Shown: positions 7,187 to 15,436 of the stretch, piece after piece
How the letters are laid out: each line of letters starts with the position of its first letter
Numbering within the stretch: the first letter of the stretch is position 1
Source: Actinomadura latina NBRC 106108
GTDB lineage: Bacteria; Actinomycetota; Actinomycetes; Streptosporangiales; Streptosporangiaceae
Assembly (NCBI RefSeq): GCF_001552195.1
Contig: NZ_BCQS01000037.1
Span: 1-37,382, forward strand
Direction: 5' to 3'
DNA length: 37,382 bases
Position numbers and translations under genes: made by a program
The notes under the pieces: generated by a model
Database searches by the model: none
Seen by the model: the letters and a program-made list of their open reading frames with translations, nothing else
Told to the model about the DNA's origin: nothing

Positions 7187-9681
7187 AGGCCGTCGTGATG
7201 GCGGGAGGCGAGGGGACGCGGCTGCGTCCGATGACCGCCAACCAGCCCAAGCCGCTGCTGCCGCTCGTCAACCGGCCGATCATGGAGCACGTGCTCCGGC
7301 TGCTGAAGCGGCACGGGTTCACCGAGACCGTCGTCACCGTCCAGTTCCTGGCCGCGCTGATCCGCAACTACTTCGGCGACGGCGAGGAGCTCGGCATGTC
7401 GCTGAGCTACGCGACGGAGGAGATCCCGCTCGGCACCGCCGGCAGCGTCAAGAACGCCGAGGAGGCGCTGCGCGACGACCGGTTCCTCGTGATCTCCGGC
7501 GACGCGCTCACCGACATCGACCTCACCGACATGGTGCGGTTCCACAAGGAGAACGACGCGCTCGTCACCATCGGGCTGAAGCGGGTCCCCAACCCCCTCG
7601 AATTCGGCATCATCATCGTGGACGACGCGGGCCGCGTGCAGCGGTTCCTGGAGAAGCCCACCTGGGGGCAGGTCTTCTCCGACACCGTCAACACCGGCAT
7701 CTACGTGATGGAGCCGGAGGTCCTCGAACACGTCGCGGAGGGTGAATCCGTCGACTGGTCCGGGGACGTGTTCCCCAAGCTCCTGGCCGAGGGCGCCCGC
7801 CTGTTCGGGTATGTGGCCGACTGCTACTGGGAGGACGTCGGCACCCACGAGAGCTACCTCAAGGCCCAGGCCGACATGCTCTCAGGCCAGGTCGGCATCG
7901 AACTTGACGGCTTCGAGATGTCGCCGGGCGTGTGGGTCGCCGAGGGCGCCGAAGTCGACGCCGAGGCCGTCCTCAAGGGACCCCTCTACATCGGCGACTA
8001 CGCCAAGGTCGAGGCGGGCGTCGAACTGCGCGAGTACACCGTCCTCGGCAGCAACGTCGTGGTGAAGGAGGGCGCGTTCCTGCACCGCGCCATCGTGCAC
8101 GACAACGTGTTCGTCGCGCCGTCCACGAACCTGCGCGGCTGCGTCATCGGCAAGAACACCGACATCATGGCCGGCGCCCGGGTCGAGGAGGGCGCGGTCA
8201 TCGGCGACGAGTGCGTCATCGAGGCCGAGGCGTACGTCTCCAGCGGCGTGAAGGTCTACCCGTTCAAGACCATCGAGGCCGGCGCGGTCGTCAACACCAG
8301 CGTGATCTGGGAGTCGCGCGGCCAGCGCAACCTGTTCGGGCCGCGCGGCGTGTCCGGGCTCGTCAACGTGGAGATCACGCCCGAGCTCGCGGTGCGGCTC
8401 GCCAGCGCCTACGCGACGACCCTGAAGAAGGGCTCCACGGTCGTCACCGGACGCGACGTCTCCCGCGCCGCCCGCACCCTCAAGCGCGCCGTGAACAGCG
8501 CGCTCACCGCCAGCGCCATCAACGTCAACGACCTGGAGGCGACCCCGCTCACCGTCGCCCGGTTCGAGACCGGCCGCGAGGACGCCGTCGGCGGCATCTA
8601 CATCCGCACCACGCTCGGCGACCCGCAGGGCGTCGACATCCTGTTCCTCGACGCGGGCGGCGCCGACCTGTCCCAGGGCGCGCAGCGCAAGCTGGAACGC
8701 GTCTTCGGCCGCCAGGAGTACCGCCGCGCGTTCCCCGGCGAGATCGCCGAGCTGACCTACCCGCCGCGCGTCGTCGAGACCTACACCCGCGACCTGCTGC
8801 GCCGCGTCGACATCCGCGGCGTCCGCGAGGCCGGGCTGAAGATCGTCCTGGACTGCGCGGGCGGCGTCGCGTCCCTCGTCCTGCCGAACCTGCTCGGCAA
8901 GGTCGGCGTGGAGGTCCTCACCCGCAACGCCGGGCTGGACGAGGCCAACCCGACCGAGACGCTCGCCGAGCGGATGCGCGACCTGGAGCGCCTCGGCGGC
9001 CTGGTCTCCTCGTCGAGGGCCGCGTTCGGCGTCCGGTTCGACCCGGTGGGGGAGCGCATCTCCCTCGTGGACGAGAACGGCGAACTGGTCGGCGACGACC
9101 GTGCCCTCCTCGTGATGCTCGACCTGGTCGCGGCCGAGCGCCGCGGCGGCAAGGTCGCGCTGCCGGTGACGACGACGCGGGTCGCCGAGCAGGTCTGCCG
9201 GTTCCACGGCGTCCAGGTCGAGTGGACGTCCACCTCCCAGGACGTCCTCACCAAGGCCGCCGCGCAGCCCAGCGTGATCTTCGCGGGGGACGGCCGGGGC
9301 GGCTTCCTCATGCCCGAGTTCAGCGGCACCGTCGACGGGATCGCGGCGTTCGTCCGCCTCGTCGGGCTCGTCGCGCGCACCCGCCTGACGCTGTCCCAGA
9401 TCGACCGCCGCATCCCCGACGCCCATCTCCTGCGCCGCTCCGTCCCGACGCCGTGGGCGGCCAAGGGCAGCGTGATGCGCCACGTCGTGGAGGCCGCCGG
9501 CGACCGCACGATCGACACCACCGACGGCGTCCGCGTGGTGGAGGACGGCGGCCGCTGGATCCTGGTCCTGCCCGACCCGGCCGAAGCGGTCACCCACCTG
9601 TGGGCCGAGGGCCCGGACGCGGACGCCGCCCAGGCCCTCCTGGAGGAGTGGGCCGCCGTGGTCGACAGCGCCGGCTCCTGA
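7183..9681 (+). CDS. Mannose-1-phosphate guanylyltransferase-like protein fused to a degenerate phosphomannomutase-like domain
   Basis: The 832-residue protein has three parts. Residues 1-235 are a sugar-nucleotidyltransferase with AGGEGTRLRPMT (7-18), the LPLVNRP block and a VISGDALTD metal site. Residues about 250-350 are a left-handed beta-helix of hexapeptide repeats. Residues about 385-830 align in layout with phosphohexomutases, but the key loops are altered: the phosphoserine loop (TASHNP in active enzymes) reads RTTLGDPQGVD near 475, the metal loop (DGDxDR) reads FDPVGERIS near 619 and the phosphate-binding RPSGTEP is not found. The mutase half is therefore probably non-catalytic, perhaps regulatory. 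The activated sugar would serve glycan or lipoglycan synthesis, which fits the coupled phosphatidyltransferase upstream. Confidence 0.88.
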   Translation: MKAVVMAGGEGTRLRPMTANQPKPLLPLVNRPIMEHVLRLLKRHGFTETVVTVQFLAALIRNYFGDGEELGMSLSYATEEIPLGTAGSVKNAEEALRDDRFLVISGDALTDIDLTDMVRFHKENDALVTIGLKRVPNPLEFGIIIVDDAGRVQRFLEKPTWGQVFSDTVNTGIYVMEPEVLEHVAEGESVDWSGDVFPKLLAEGARLFGYVADCYWEDVGTHESYLKAQADMLSGQVGIELDGFEMSPGVWVAEGAEVDAEAVLKGPLYIGDYAKVEAGVELREYTVLGSNVVVKEGAFLHRAIVHDNVFVAPSTNLRGCVIGKNTDIMAGARVEEGAVIGDECVIEAEAYVSSGVKVYPFKTIEAGAVVNTSVIWESRGQRNLFGPRGVSGLVNVEITPELAVRLASAYATTLKKGSTVVTGRDVSRAARTLKRAVNSALTASAINVNDLEATPLTVARFETGREDAVGGIYIRTTLGDPQGVDILFLDAGGADLSQGAQRKLERVFGRQEYRRAFPGEIAELTYPPRVVETYTRDLLRRVDIRGVREAGLKIVLDCAGGVASLVLPNLLGKVGVEVLTRNAGLDEANPTETLAERMRDLERLGGLVSSSRAAFGVRFDPVGERISLVDENGELVGDDRALLVMLDLVAAERRGGKVALPVTTTRVAEQVCRFHGVQVEWTSTSQDVLTKAAAQPSVIFAGDGRGGFLMPEFSGTVDGIAAFVRLVGLVARTRLTLSQIDRRIPDAHLLRRSVPTPWAAKGSVMRHVVEAAGDRTIDTTDGVRVVEDGGRWILVLPDPAEAVTHLWAEGPDADAAQALLEEWAAVVDSAGS

Positions 9682-9722
9682 CGCCCGCGGCTCGGCCGGC
9701 GGTTCCGGTCCTCCGCTCTCGA

Positions 9723-11057
9723 TCAGTCGACGGGGGTGTCGTCGGGGCTGCCGGCGGCGATCTCGGCGAGGACGCCCAGGGCGCGCGACAGGGTGTCCAG
9801 CGGCGGCGAGGCCAGGCCGACCCGGACGGCGCGGGGCGCGGCGCCCGCTCCCACGACGAAGGCGGCGGCGGGGGTGACGGCGATGCCGCGGCGCGCGGCC
9901 GCCGCCACGAACGTCTCCGCGCGCCACTGCGGCGGCAGATCCCACCAGCAGAAGTACGAGCACGGCCCGGACCGGACGCCCGGGAGGCGCCCGGTGACGA
10001 GCCGCCGGCGGGCCGCGGCGTCCGCGCGCTTGGCGCGGGCGATCGCCTCGACCGTGCCGGCGGTGATCCAGCCGGTCGCCGCGTCGAGCGCGAAGCGGGC
10101 GGGTCCCCAGGCGCCCGAGCGCAGCGCGGCGGCGACGCGTCCGGCCAGCCCGGCGGGCGGGACGGCGAATCCGAGGCTCAGGCCGGGCGCGAGGCGCTTG
10201 GACAGGCTGTCGACCAGCACGGTGTGCCGCGGAGCGAGGCTCGCCAGCGGCTGCGGCCCGTCCTCGCGGAGGAAGGCCCAGACACGGTCCTCGATCGCGT
10301 TGAGGCCGAGCCGCTCCAGGGTCCCGGCGATCTCGACGCGGCGCTGCCACGGCATCGTCGCCCCGGACGGGTTGTGGAGCGTCGGCTGGACGTAGAGCGC
10401 GCCGAGCGGGGCGGCGCGGTGCGCGTCGGCGAGGGCGTCGGGACGCAGCCCGTGCTCGTCGGCCGCGACCGGGACGAGCGTCACGCCGAGCCGGGCCGCG
10501 ACGCCCTTGACCACCGGGTAGGTCAGCGCCTCCACGGCCAGCCGCCCGCCCGGTGGCACGAGCGCCGACACCGCGCCCGCGATCGCCTGCCGGCCGTTCC
10601 CCGCGAACAGGACGGACTCGGGGGCGGGACGCCAGCCGGGCGCGGCCAGGAGGGCCGCCGCGGCCTCCCGGGCGGCGGCGGTGCCCGTGACACGCCCGGG
10701 CCCGAGCGCCGCGTCCAGGACGTCGGGGCGCAGCAGCCGTGCCATCCCGGCGGCCAGCAGCGCGTTCTGCTCCGGTATCAGGGGATAGCTGAGTTCCAGG
10801 TCGACCCTCGCCGCGGACGGCTCGGCGAGGGCCGGGACGGGGGCGGGCTCGGCGGCGCGGACGAACGTGCCGCGCCCGACCTCGCCGACCACGAGGCGGC
10901 GCCTGGCCAGTTCCCCGTAGACGCGGCTCGCGGTGGAGGCGGCGATGCCGCGCTCGCGGGCGAAGGCCCGCTGCGGCGGAAGCCGGTCACCGGGCCGCAG
11001 CCGCCCGGCGGCGATGTCGGCGGCCACCTCGTCGGCGACCCGGCGGAAATCCTCCAT
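9723..11057 (-). CDS. MocR-type GntR regulator with aminotransferase domain
   Basis: The 444-residue protein begins with a GntR winged helix (residues about 1-68: LRPGDRLPPQRAFARERGIAASTASRVYGEL, shown in shortened form here as positions 20-50) and continues as a fold-type-I aminotransferase. The PLP lysine lies in VDSLSKRLAPGLSLGF (about K287) and NPSGATMPWQRR is the substrate-loop region. MocR proteins are regulators that sense amino acids or PLP derivatives. The ATG at 11055-11057 has GAGGGG just upstream; the frame remains open far upstream but that extension would run antisense through the exporter gene. It is divergent from a LysE-type exporter, its likely target. Confidence 0.88.
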   Translation of the reverse strand: MEDFRRVADEVAADIAAGRLRPGDRLPPQRAFARERGIAASTASRVYGELARRRLVVGEVGRGTFVRAAEPAPVPALAEPSAARVDLELSYPLIPEQNALLAAGMARLLRPDVLDAALGPGRVTGTAAAREAAAALLAAPGWRPAPESVLFAGNGRQAIAGAVSALVPPGGRLAVEALTYPVVKGVAARLGVTLVPVAADEHGLRPDALADAHRAAPLGALYVQPTLHNPSGATMPWQRRVEIAGTLERLGLNAIEDRVWAFLREDGPQPLASLAPRHTVLVDSLSKRLAPGLSLGFAVPPAGLAGRVAAALRSGAWGPARFALDAATGWITAGTVEAIARAKRADAAARRRLVTGRLPGVRSGPCSYFCWWDLPPQWRAETFVAAAARRGIAVTPAAAFVVGAGAAPRAVRVGLASPPLDTLSRALGVLAEIAAGSPDDTPVD

Positions 11058-11068
11058 GCACCCCTCAC

Positions 11069-11152
11069 ATTGCTCCGAGTTCAATCCATAGTATTGCACT
11101 GAGCATTCACGGAGATCTAGCGTCGTACATATCCCCAGATACGGAGTGCAAT
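11069..11152. promoter_or_regulatory. Repeats in the MocR/LysE divergent promoter region (candidate MocR operator)
   Basis: ATTGCTCCGAG (11069-11079) and ATTGCACTGAG (11093-11103) are direct repeats with 9 of 11 matches, starts 24 bp apart. A third copy, ATTGCACTCCG, lies on the opposite strand at 11152-11142 and overlaps the exporter start. MocR regulators commonly bind direct repeats between themselves and a divergent target, which fits. Confidence 0.5.
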
Positions 11153-11789
11153 GATCTCGCTCACCGCCGCCGCGGCCGTCGCCGCCTTCGCCCTCGGGCT
11201 CGTCCTGACCCCGGGCCCCAACATGATCTACCTGGTGTCGCGGTCGGTGACGCAGGGCCGCCGCGCCGGGCTGATCTCCCTCGGCGGCGTCGCCGCCGGC
11301 TTCCTGGTCTACGTCGCCGCCGCCACCGCCGGGCTCACCGCCGTCTTCACGCTGGTCCCGGCCCTCTACACGGCGATCAAGCTGGCCGGGGCGGCGTACC
11401 TGCTCTGGCTCGCCTGGCAGGCGCTGCGCCCCGGCGGCACGACGGCGTTCGCGCCGAAGGAGCTGCCCGCCGACCCGCCGCGCCGCCTCTTCACGATGGG
11501 CATGGTCACCAACCTGCTCAACCCGAAGATCGCGATCCTGTACGTGTCGCTGCTGCCGCAGTTCGCCGATCCCGGCCGAGGCGGCATGGCCGTCCAGATC
11601 ATGCTGCTCGGCCTGCTCCAGATCGCCATCGCGATCACCGTGAACTGCCTCATCGTCCTCGGCGCCGGCGGCATCGCCGCCTTCCTCGCGCGCCGCCCCG
11701 GCTGGCAGCGCGTCCAGCGCTACCTGATGGGCTCCGTCCTCGCCGGGCTGGCGCTGCAGATCGGCCTCCACCGCCCCGCCGCCGCGTGA
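11151..11789 (+). CDS. LysE/RhtB-family amino-acid exporter
   Basis: The 212-residue protein has about six membrane helices and the family's N-terminal motif ALGLVLTPGPNMIYLVSRSV (residues about 13-32), followed by NLLNPKIAILYVSLLPQF (about 118-135). Members export amino acids or related metabolites across the cytoplasmic membrane; which one is not predictable. The ATG at 11151 has CGGAG 5 nt upstream. The divergent MocR gene and the repeats between them suggest control by that regulator. Together the pair breaks up an otherwise conserved cell-division gene block. Confidence 0.87.
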   Translation: MISLTAAAAVAAFALGLVLTPGPNMIYLVSRSVTQGRRAGLISLGGVAAGFLVYVAAATAGLTAVFTLVPALYTAIKLAGAAYLLWLAWQALRPGGTTAFAPKELPADPPRRLFTMGMVTNLLNPKIAILYVSLLPQFADPGRGGMAVQIMLLGLLQIAIAITVNCLIVLGAGGIAAFLARRPGWQRVQRYLMGSVLAGLALQIGLHRPAAA

Positions 11790-11814
11790 CCGCGCGGCTT
11801 GCCATGATGGGGCG

Positions 11815-12687
11815 GTGATCGCACGACCTGACGAGCCCGGCGGCCGGCGGCCGGACGCCTCGATGTCGCTGCTCGCCGACCTGCTCGCCGGGAAGGTCCT
11901 CGACCCCGGCTACGCCGAGGCCGCGGCCCGCCGGGCCGCCTCCGGGGACTCCCCGCCCCGGCGGGCCCGGGGAGCGGGCGTCCTGCTCGTCCTCGTGCTC
12001 GCCGGGACGCTGATCGCCGTCGCCGGGGCGCAGGTGCGCCGCGGCGAGCCGGTGGCGGCCGAGCAGCGGTCCCGGCTGATCGGCGAGATCCATGCCCGCA
12101 CCGCCGAGACCGACCGCCTCCAGGACCGCGTCGACCGGCTGCGCGCCCGGACCGAGCGGAGCCGGGCCGCGGCGCTCGCCCGCAGCGATGAGGGCCGCCG
12201 CGTGCGCCGGCGGCTGGCGAGGGCCGGTGCCGCCGCGGCCGCGCTGCCCGCCGCGGGCGCCGGGATCGTGGTCGCGCTCGCCGACGCGCCGCCCGCCGGG
12301 CCGGCCGCCCGGCGGCGGGCCACCGGCGGCGGCCGGGTCTATGATCAGGACCTCCAGGTCCTGGTCAACGGGCTGTGGGCGGCCGGTGCCGAGGCCATCG
12401 GCGTCAACGGTCAGCGGCTCACGCCGACCACCGCGATCCGCGCGGCCGGCGAGGCGATCCTGGTCGACTACCGGCCGCTGACCGGCCCGTACGCGGTGAC
12501 GGCGCTCGGCGACCCGGACCGCCTGCGGGACGCCTTCGCGGGCTCGGCCGCCGACCGGCGGCTCGCCGCGCTGCGCGAGCGGTTCGGGATCCGGTACGAG
12601 GTGCGCGGCACGTCCGGGGCCAGGCTGCCCGCCGGGAGCGCGGTCCTGCTGCGGTACGCCGCCCCCCGCCCGGAGGACGGCCAGTGA
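11815..12687 (+). CDS. DUF881-family membrane-anchored protein (first copy)
   Basis: The 290-residue protein has a cytoplasmic N-terminus, one membrane helix (about residues 54-71, VLLVLVLAGTLIAVAGAQV), a coiled-coil stretch (about 85-125) and a DUF881 domain with VYDQDLQVLVNGLWAAGAEAI and a conserved INGQRLTPTTAIR-type segment (here VNGQRL). It is expected to face outside the membrane. DUF881 proteins flank the small basic protein Sbp in nearly all Actinobacteria, as Rv1823-Rv1825 in M. tuberculosis, and are thought to act near the cell envelope. The start is GTG at 11815, with CATGAT 6 nt upstream as a possible leaderless -10. Confidence 0.88.
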   Translation: MIARPDEPGGRRPDASMSLLADLLAGKVLDPGYAEAAARRAASGDSPPRRARGAGVLLVLVLAGTLIAVAGAQVRRGEPVAAEQRSRLIGEIHARTAETDRLQDRVDRLRARTERSRAAALARSDEGRRVRRRLARAGAAAAALPAAGAGIVVALADAPPAGPAARRRATGGGRVYDQDLQVLVNGLWAAGAEAIGVNGQRLTPTTAIRAAGEAILVDYRPLTGPYAVTALGDPDRLRDAFAGSAADRRLAALRERFGIRYEVRGTSGARLPAGSAVLLRYAAPRPEDGQ

Positions 12688-12739
12688 GCGGGCGGCCGGC
12701 GGGCGGGCCGCCGGTGAGCGGGGGAGAGGTGACCCGAGC

Positions 12740-13072
12740 GTGATCGCGCTGATCGGCCTCGTCATCGGCGTGGCGCTGGGACTGATGCTGCAGCCGGACG
12801 TGCCGCTCTGGCTCCAGCCCTACCTGCCCATCGCGATCGTGGCCGCGCTCGACGCCATGTTCGGCGGCGTCCGGGCACGGCTGGAGGGGATCTTCGACGA
12901 GAAGGTCTTCGTGGTCTCGTTCACCGGCAACACCGTCGTCGCCGCGCTGATCGTGTTCCTCGGCGACCAGCTCGGCGTCGGCTCGCAGCTGTCCACCGGC
13001 GTCGTGGTCGTGCTCGGCATCCGGATCTTCTCCAACGTGGCCGGCATCCGGCGGAAGCTGTTCGGCGCATGA
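12740..13072 (+). CDS. sbp: Small basic family protein Sbp (DUF1290)
   Basis: This 110-residue protein has three hydrophobic segments and the typical sequence PYLPIAIVAALDAMFGGVRA followed by FVVSFTGNTVVAALIVFLGD and GIRIFSNVAGIRRKLF at the end. Sbp proteins are small membrane proteins found next to DUF881 genes and, in Firmicutes, in the ftsZ region; their molecular role is unknown. The GTG start at 12740 follows GGGGGAGAGG about 14 nt upstream. The stop overlaps the next start (ATGA). Confidence 0.92.
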   Translation: MIALIGLVIGVALGLMLQPDVPLWLQPYLPIAIVAALDAMFGGVRARLEGIFDEKVFVVSFTGNTVVAALIVFLGDQLGVGSQLSTGVVVVLGIRIFSNVAGIRRKLFGA

Positions 13073-13779
13073 CCGGCGGCGAGCGCGCGGAAGGGCGCCC
13101 GGCGGGGCTGCGCGGCCTCCTCGGTCTCTTGCGTCCGCGAATCAGCGCCGGCCAGATCGCCGGCGGGCTGCTGTGCCTCGTCCTCGGCTTCGCGGTCACC
13201 GCGCAGGTGCGGTCGACCGAGCGCGACTCCACGTTCGCCACGGCGCGCCAAGACGAGCTCGTCGGGACACTGGCCGACCTGGGCCAGCGGTCCGAGCGGC
13301 TGAGGGCCGACCTGCGCGATCTGGAGACCACCAGGGCCCGGCTGGAGCGGGACGCCGAGGGCGGCACCGCCCTGGAGGAGGCCCGCGAGCGGGCGACCGC
13401 CTACGGCCTCCTCGCCGGGACGCTCCCCGCCGAGGGCCCCGGCATCGAACTGGTGATCAGCGACCCGGGGAACCGCGTCGAAGCGGTCAACCTGCTGGAC
13501 GCGCTGCAGGAGCTCCGCGACGCCGGCGCCGAGGTCGTCCAGGTCGACGACGTCCGCGTCGGCGTCGACACCTACTTTACGGACGACCGGAACGGCGTCC
13601 TGATCGACGGGCGGCCCCTGTCCGTCCCGTACCGGTTCCTCGCCATCGGCGACCCCCACACGATGACCACCGCGCTCAACATCCCGGGCGGCCTCGTCAG
13701 GACGCTGCAGGGAGCGGGGGCCGCCGTCCTGATCACCCCGCGAGCGAAAGTGACCGTCGGCGCGGTACGGTCTCCCTAG
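13069..13779 (+). CDS. DUF881-family membrane-anchored protein (second copy)
   Basis: The 236-residue protein has one membrane helix (about residues 26-43, IAGGLLCLVLGFAVTAQV), a coiled-coil (about 60-105) and the DUF881 domain (VNLLDALQELRDAGAEVVQV, then VLIDGRPLSVPYRFLAIGD). It is shorter than the first copy because its N-terminal cytoplasmic part and linker are reduced. The ATG overlaps the sbp stop, so the three proteins are likely made from one message and may form a complex. In M. tuberculosis gcvH and garA follow at this point; here gcvH is missing. Confidence 0.88.
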   Translation: MTGGERAEGRPAGLRGLLGLLRPRISAGQIAGGLLCLVLGFAVTAQVRSTERDSTFATARQDELVGTLADLGQRSERLRADLRDLETTRARLERDAEGGTALEEARERATAYGLLAGTLPAEGPGIELVISDPGNRVEAVNLLDALQELRDAGAEVVQVDDVRVGVDTYFTDDRNGVLIDGRPLSVPYRFLAIGDPHTMTTALNIPGGLVRTLQGAGAAVLITPRAKVTVGAVRSP

Positions 13780-14092
13780 AGGGAACGGGGGGAACGGTAA
13801 ACCGGGCGACCGGCACGGGCGCCGCGAACGCGGCGGTCCGCGCGGCGGCGTAGACCTGCGATCACCGACGAATGTAGTTTGGTCCAGCCGGTTCACCGTT
13901 CCAGTTGACCCCTCGGGTAATACCCGCGTAAGTTGCGGCGACCGTCGCCGTGCGCGGGCGGTGAGCTGGACCGTGGCCGGGGGCGGGTCCCCGGCGCGTG
14001 GGTTGGGTGAAGGATGCGCGTGGCGCAGGCGGCTCCCGCTGCGGCGGGGCGTCCGCGTGGGGCACGCCTATGGTAGGAGGCCGAGCCGATCG
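13780..14092 (+). other. Leader region between the DUF881 gene and the FHA gene
   Basis: No gene with good coding character is seen here. The stretch holds a sigma-A-like promoter with a palindromic spacer (13905-13934) and a GC-rich leader of about 150 nt before the FHA gene. A frame continuous with the FHA gene is open from 13961, but its arginine/glycine-rich content looks like non-coding sequence. Confidence 0.5.
13905..13934 (+). promoter_or_regulatory. Promoter with palindromic spacer upstream of the FHA gene
   Basis: TTGACC (13905-13910) and TAAGTT (13929-13934) form a -35/-10 pair with an 18-bp spacer. CGGGTA-A-TACCCG (13914-13926) is a perfect palindrome inside that spacer, the place where MerR-type regulators bind. 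Two MerR-type genes lie downstream in the same block. Confidence 0.55.
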
Positions 14093-14629
14093 ATGCCGAG
14101 CGTCTACTGCACGCAGTGCGGTCACGCCAACCCGGATGATGCCCGTTTCTGCTCGAACTGCGGCACTCCGCTGACCCGGAGTCCGGCCGCGCCGCCGCCG
14201 TACCGCGAGTCGCCCGGCGAGTCCACGTCCACGATCTCCATCGGCGGGTTCGAGGCCCTGGACACCGACACGGGCGCCGAGGAGCAGGCCGGCCCCGAGC
14301 AGATGGCGATGGAGGCGCTGCCCCCGGGCACCGCGCTGCTCGTCGTCAAGCGCGGCCCGAACGCAGGCAGCCGGTTCCTGCTCGACAAGGACCGCACGTC
14401 CGCCGGGCGGCACCCCGAGAGCGACATCTTCCTGGACGACGTCACCGTCTCCCGCCGGCACGCCGAGTTCGCCCGGCAGGGCAACGCCTTCTCCGTCCGG
14501 GACGTGGGCAGCCTCAACGGCCTCTACGTCAACCGGCAGCGGGTCGACCAGGCAGGCCTGTCCAGCGGCGACGAGGTGCAGATCGGCAAGTTCCGGCTGG
14601 TGTTCCTGACCAACCCGGCGCACGGCTGA
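14093..14629 (+). CDS. FHA-domain protein with N-terminal zinc ribbon (GarA/OdhI-like)
   Basis: The 178-residue protein starts with a zinc ribbon (YCTQCGHANPDDARFCSNCG, residues about 4-23), then a Pro-rich linker, then an FHA domain (about 80-170) with the phosphothreonine-binding loops SAGRHPESDI, SRRHAEF and GSLNGLYVN. A segment GESTSTIS near residue 43 resembles the phosphorylated ETTS site of GarA/OdhI. Those proteins inhibit 2-oxoglutarate dehydrogenase and related enzymes when unphosphorylated, linking kinase signalling to nitrogen and carbon flow. The ATG at 14093 is preferred because TAGGAGG lies about 12 nt upstream and the zinc ribbon begins there. Confidence 0.88.
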   Translation: MPSVYCTQCGHANPDDARFCSNCGTPLTRSPAAPPPYRESPGESTSTISIGGFEALDTDTGAEEQAGPEQMAMEALPPGTALLVVKRGPNAGSRFLLDKDRTSAGRHPESDIFLDDVTVSRRHAEFARQGNAFSVRDVGSLNGLYVNRQRVDQAGLSSGDEVQIGKFRLVFLTNPAHG

Positions 14630-14645
14630 CTGAACGGGAGGGGCG

Positions 14646-15362
14646 TTGAACGCGGAGCCGGCCCGGTCCCTGATGACGATCGGGGACGTGCTCGGGCTGC
14701 TGCGGCCCGAGTTCCCCGACATCACCATCTCCAAGATCAGGTTCCTGGAGTCGGAGGGACTGGTCGAGCCGCAGCGCAGCCCCTCCGGCTACCGCAAGTT
14801 CGGCGACACCGACGTGGAGCGGCTCCGGTTCGTCCTCGCCGCGCAGCGCGACCACTACCTGCCGCTGCGGGTGATCCGGCAGCACCTGGAGGCCCGCGAC
14901 CGCGGCGAGAACGTCCCGCCGCTCGGCGACCGCGAGCCGTCCCGGCGCGGCCCCCGCACCCTCGTGGCCGCCGACACCACGGCCGCCGACCCCCCCGTCC
15001 GCCTCACCCGCCGCCAGCTCCTCGACGGCGCCGGCATCGACGAGGCGCTCCTCGCACGCCTGGAGGAGTACGGGCTCGTCCAGCGCGCCGGCGGCCACTA
15101 CGCGGGGGAGGCCCTCGGCATCTGCCGGGTCGCCGCGGCGCTCGGCGAGTTCGGCTTCGAGGTCCGGCACCTGCGGGCCGTCAAGGCCGCGGCCGACCGG
15201 CAGGTCGGCCTGATCGAGCAGATGGTCGCCCCGCAGCTGCGGCGCCGCAGCCGCGGCGCCCACGAGGAGGCCGCCGGCACCGCGAGGGAGATCGCCGCGC
15301 TGTCGGTCAGGCTCCACTCCGCCCTGGTCAGCGCGGGGCTCCGCGAAAGCCTCGACCACTGA
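14646..15362 (+). CDS. ftsR: MerR-family regulator FtsR
   Basis: The 238-residue protein has a MerR-type winged helix at residues about 9-80, with LMTIGDVLGLLRPEFPDITI and SKIRFLESEGLVEPQRSPSG followed by YRKF. This spelling is characteristic of FtsR (Rv1828 in M. tuberculosis), which activates ftsZ in corynebacteria. A C-terminal helical domain follows, without a metal-binding cysteine pair. The start is a TTG at 14646 with GGGAGGGG just upstream, 16 nt after the FHA stop, so the two genes form an operon. Confidence 0.9.
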   Translation: MNAEPARSLMTIGDVLGLLRPEFPDITISKIRFLESEGLVEPQRSPSGYRKFGDTDVERLRFVLAAQRDHYLPLRVIRQHLEARDRGENVPPLGDREPSRRGPRTLVAADTTAADPPVRLTRRQLLDGAGIDEALLARLEEYGLVQRAGGHYAGEALGICRVAAALGEFGFEVRHLRAVKAAADRQVGLIEQMVAPQLRRRSRGAHEEAAGTAREIAALSVRLHSALVSAGLRESLDH

Positions 15363-15424
15363 TCATGGGCGTCGGGGAGGATTTTCCCGCCGTCGCGGCG
15401 CGACGAGCTGTCCGGCCCTGGGTG

Positions 15425-15430
15425 TACGTT
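15425..15430 (+). promoter_or_regulatory. -10 element directly before a small leaderless ORF
   Basis: TACGTT fits TANNNT and is preceded by TG. It lies exactly 6 nt before the ATG at 15437. The -35 region is not convincing. Confidence 0.45.
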
Positions 15431-15436
15431 GGCTAC

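Noticed and set aside
9723..11771. Longer version of the MocR gene
   Set aside because: The extra N-terminus would run antisense through the LysE-type exporter; the GntR domain starts at 11057.
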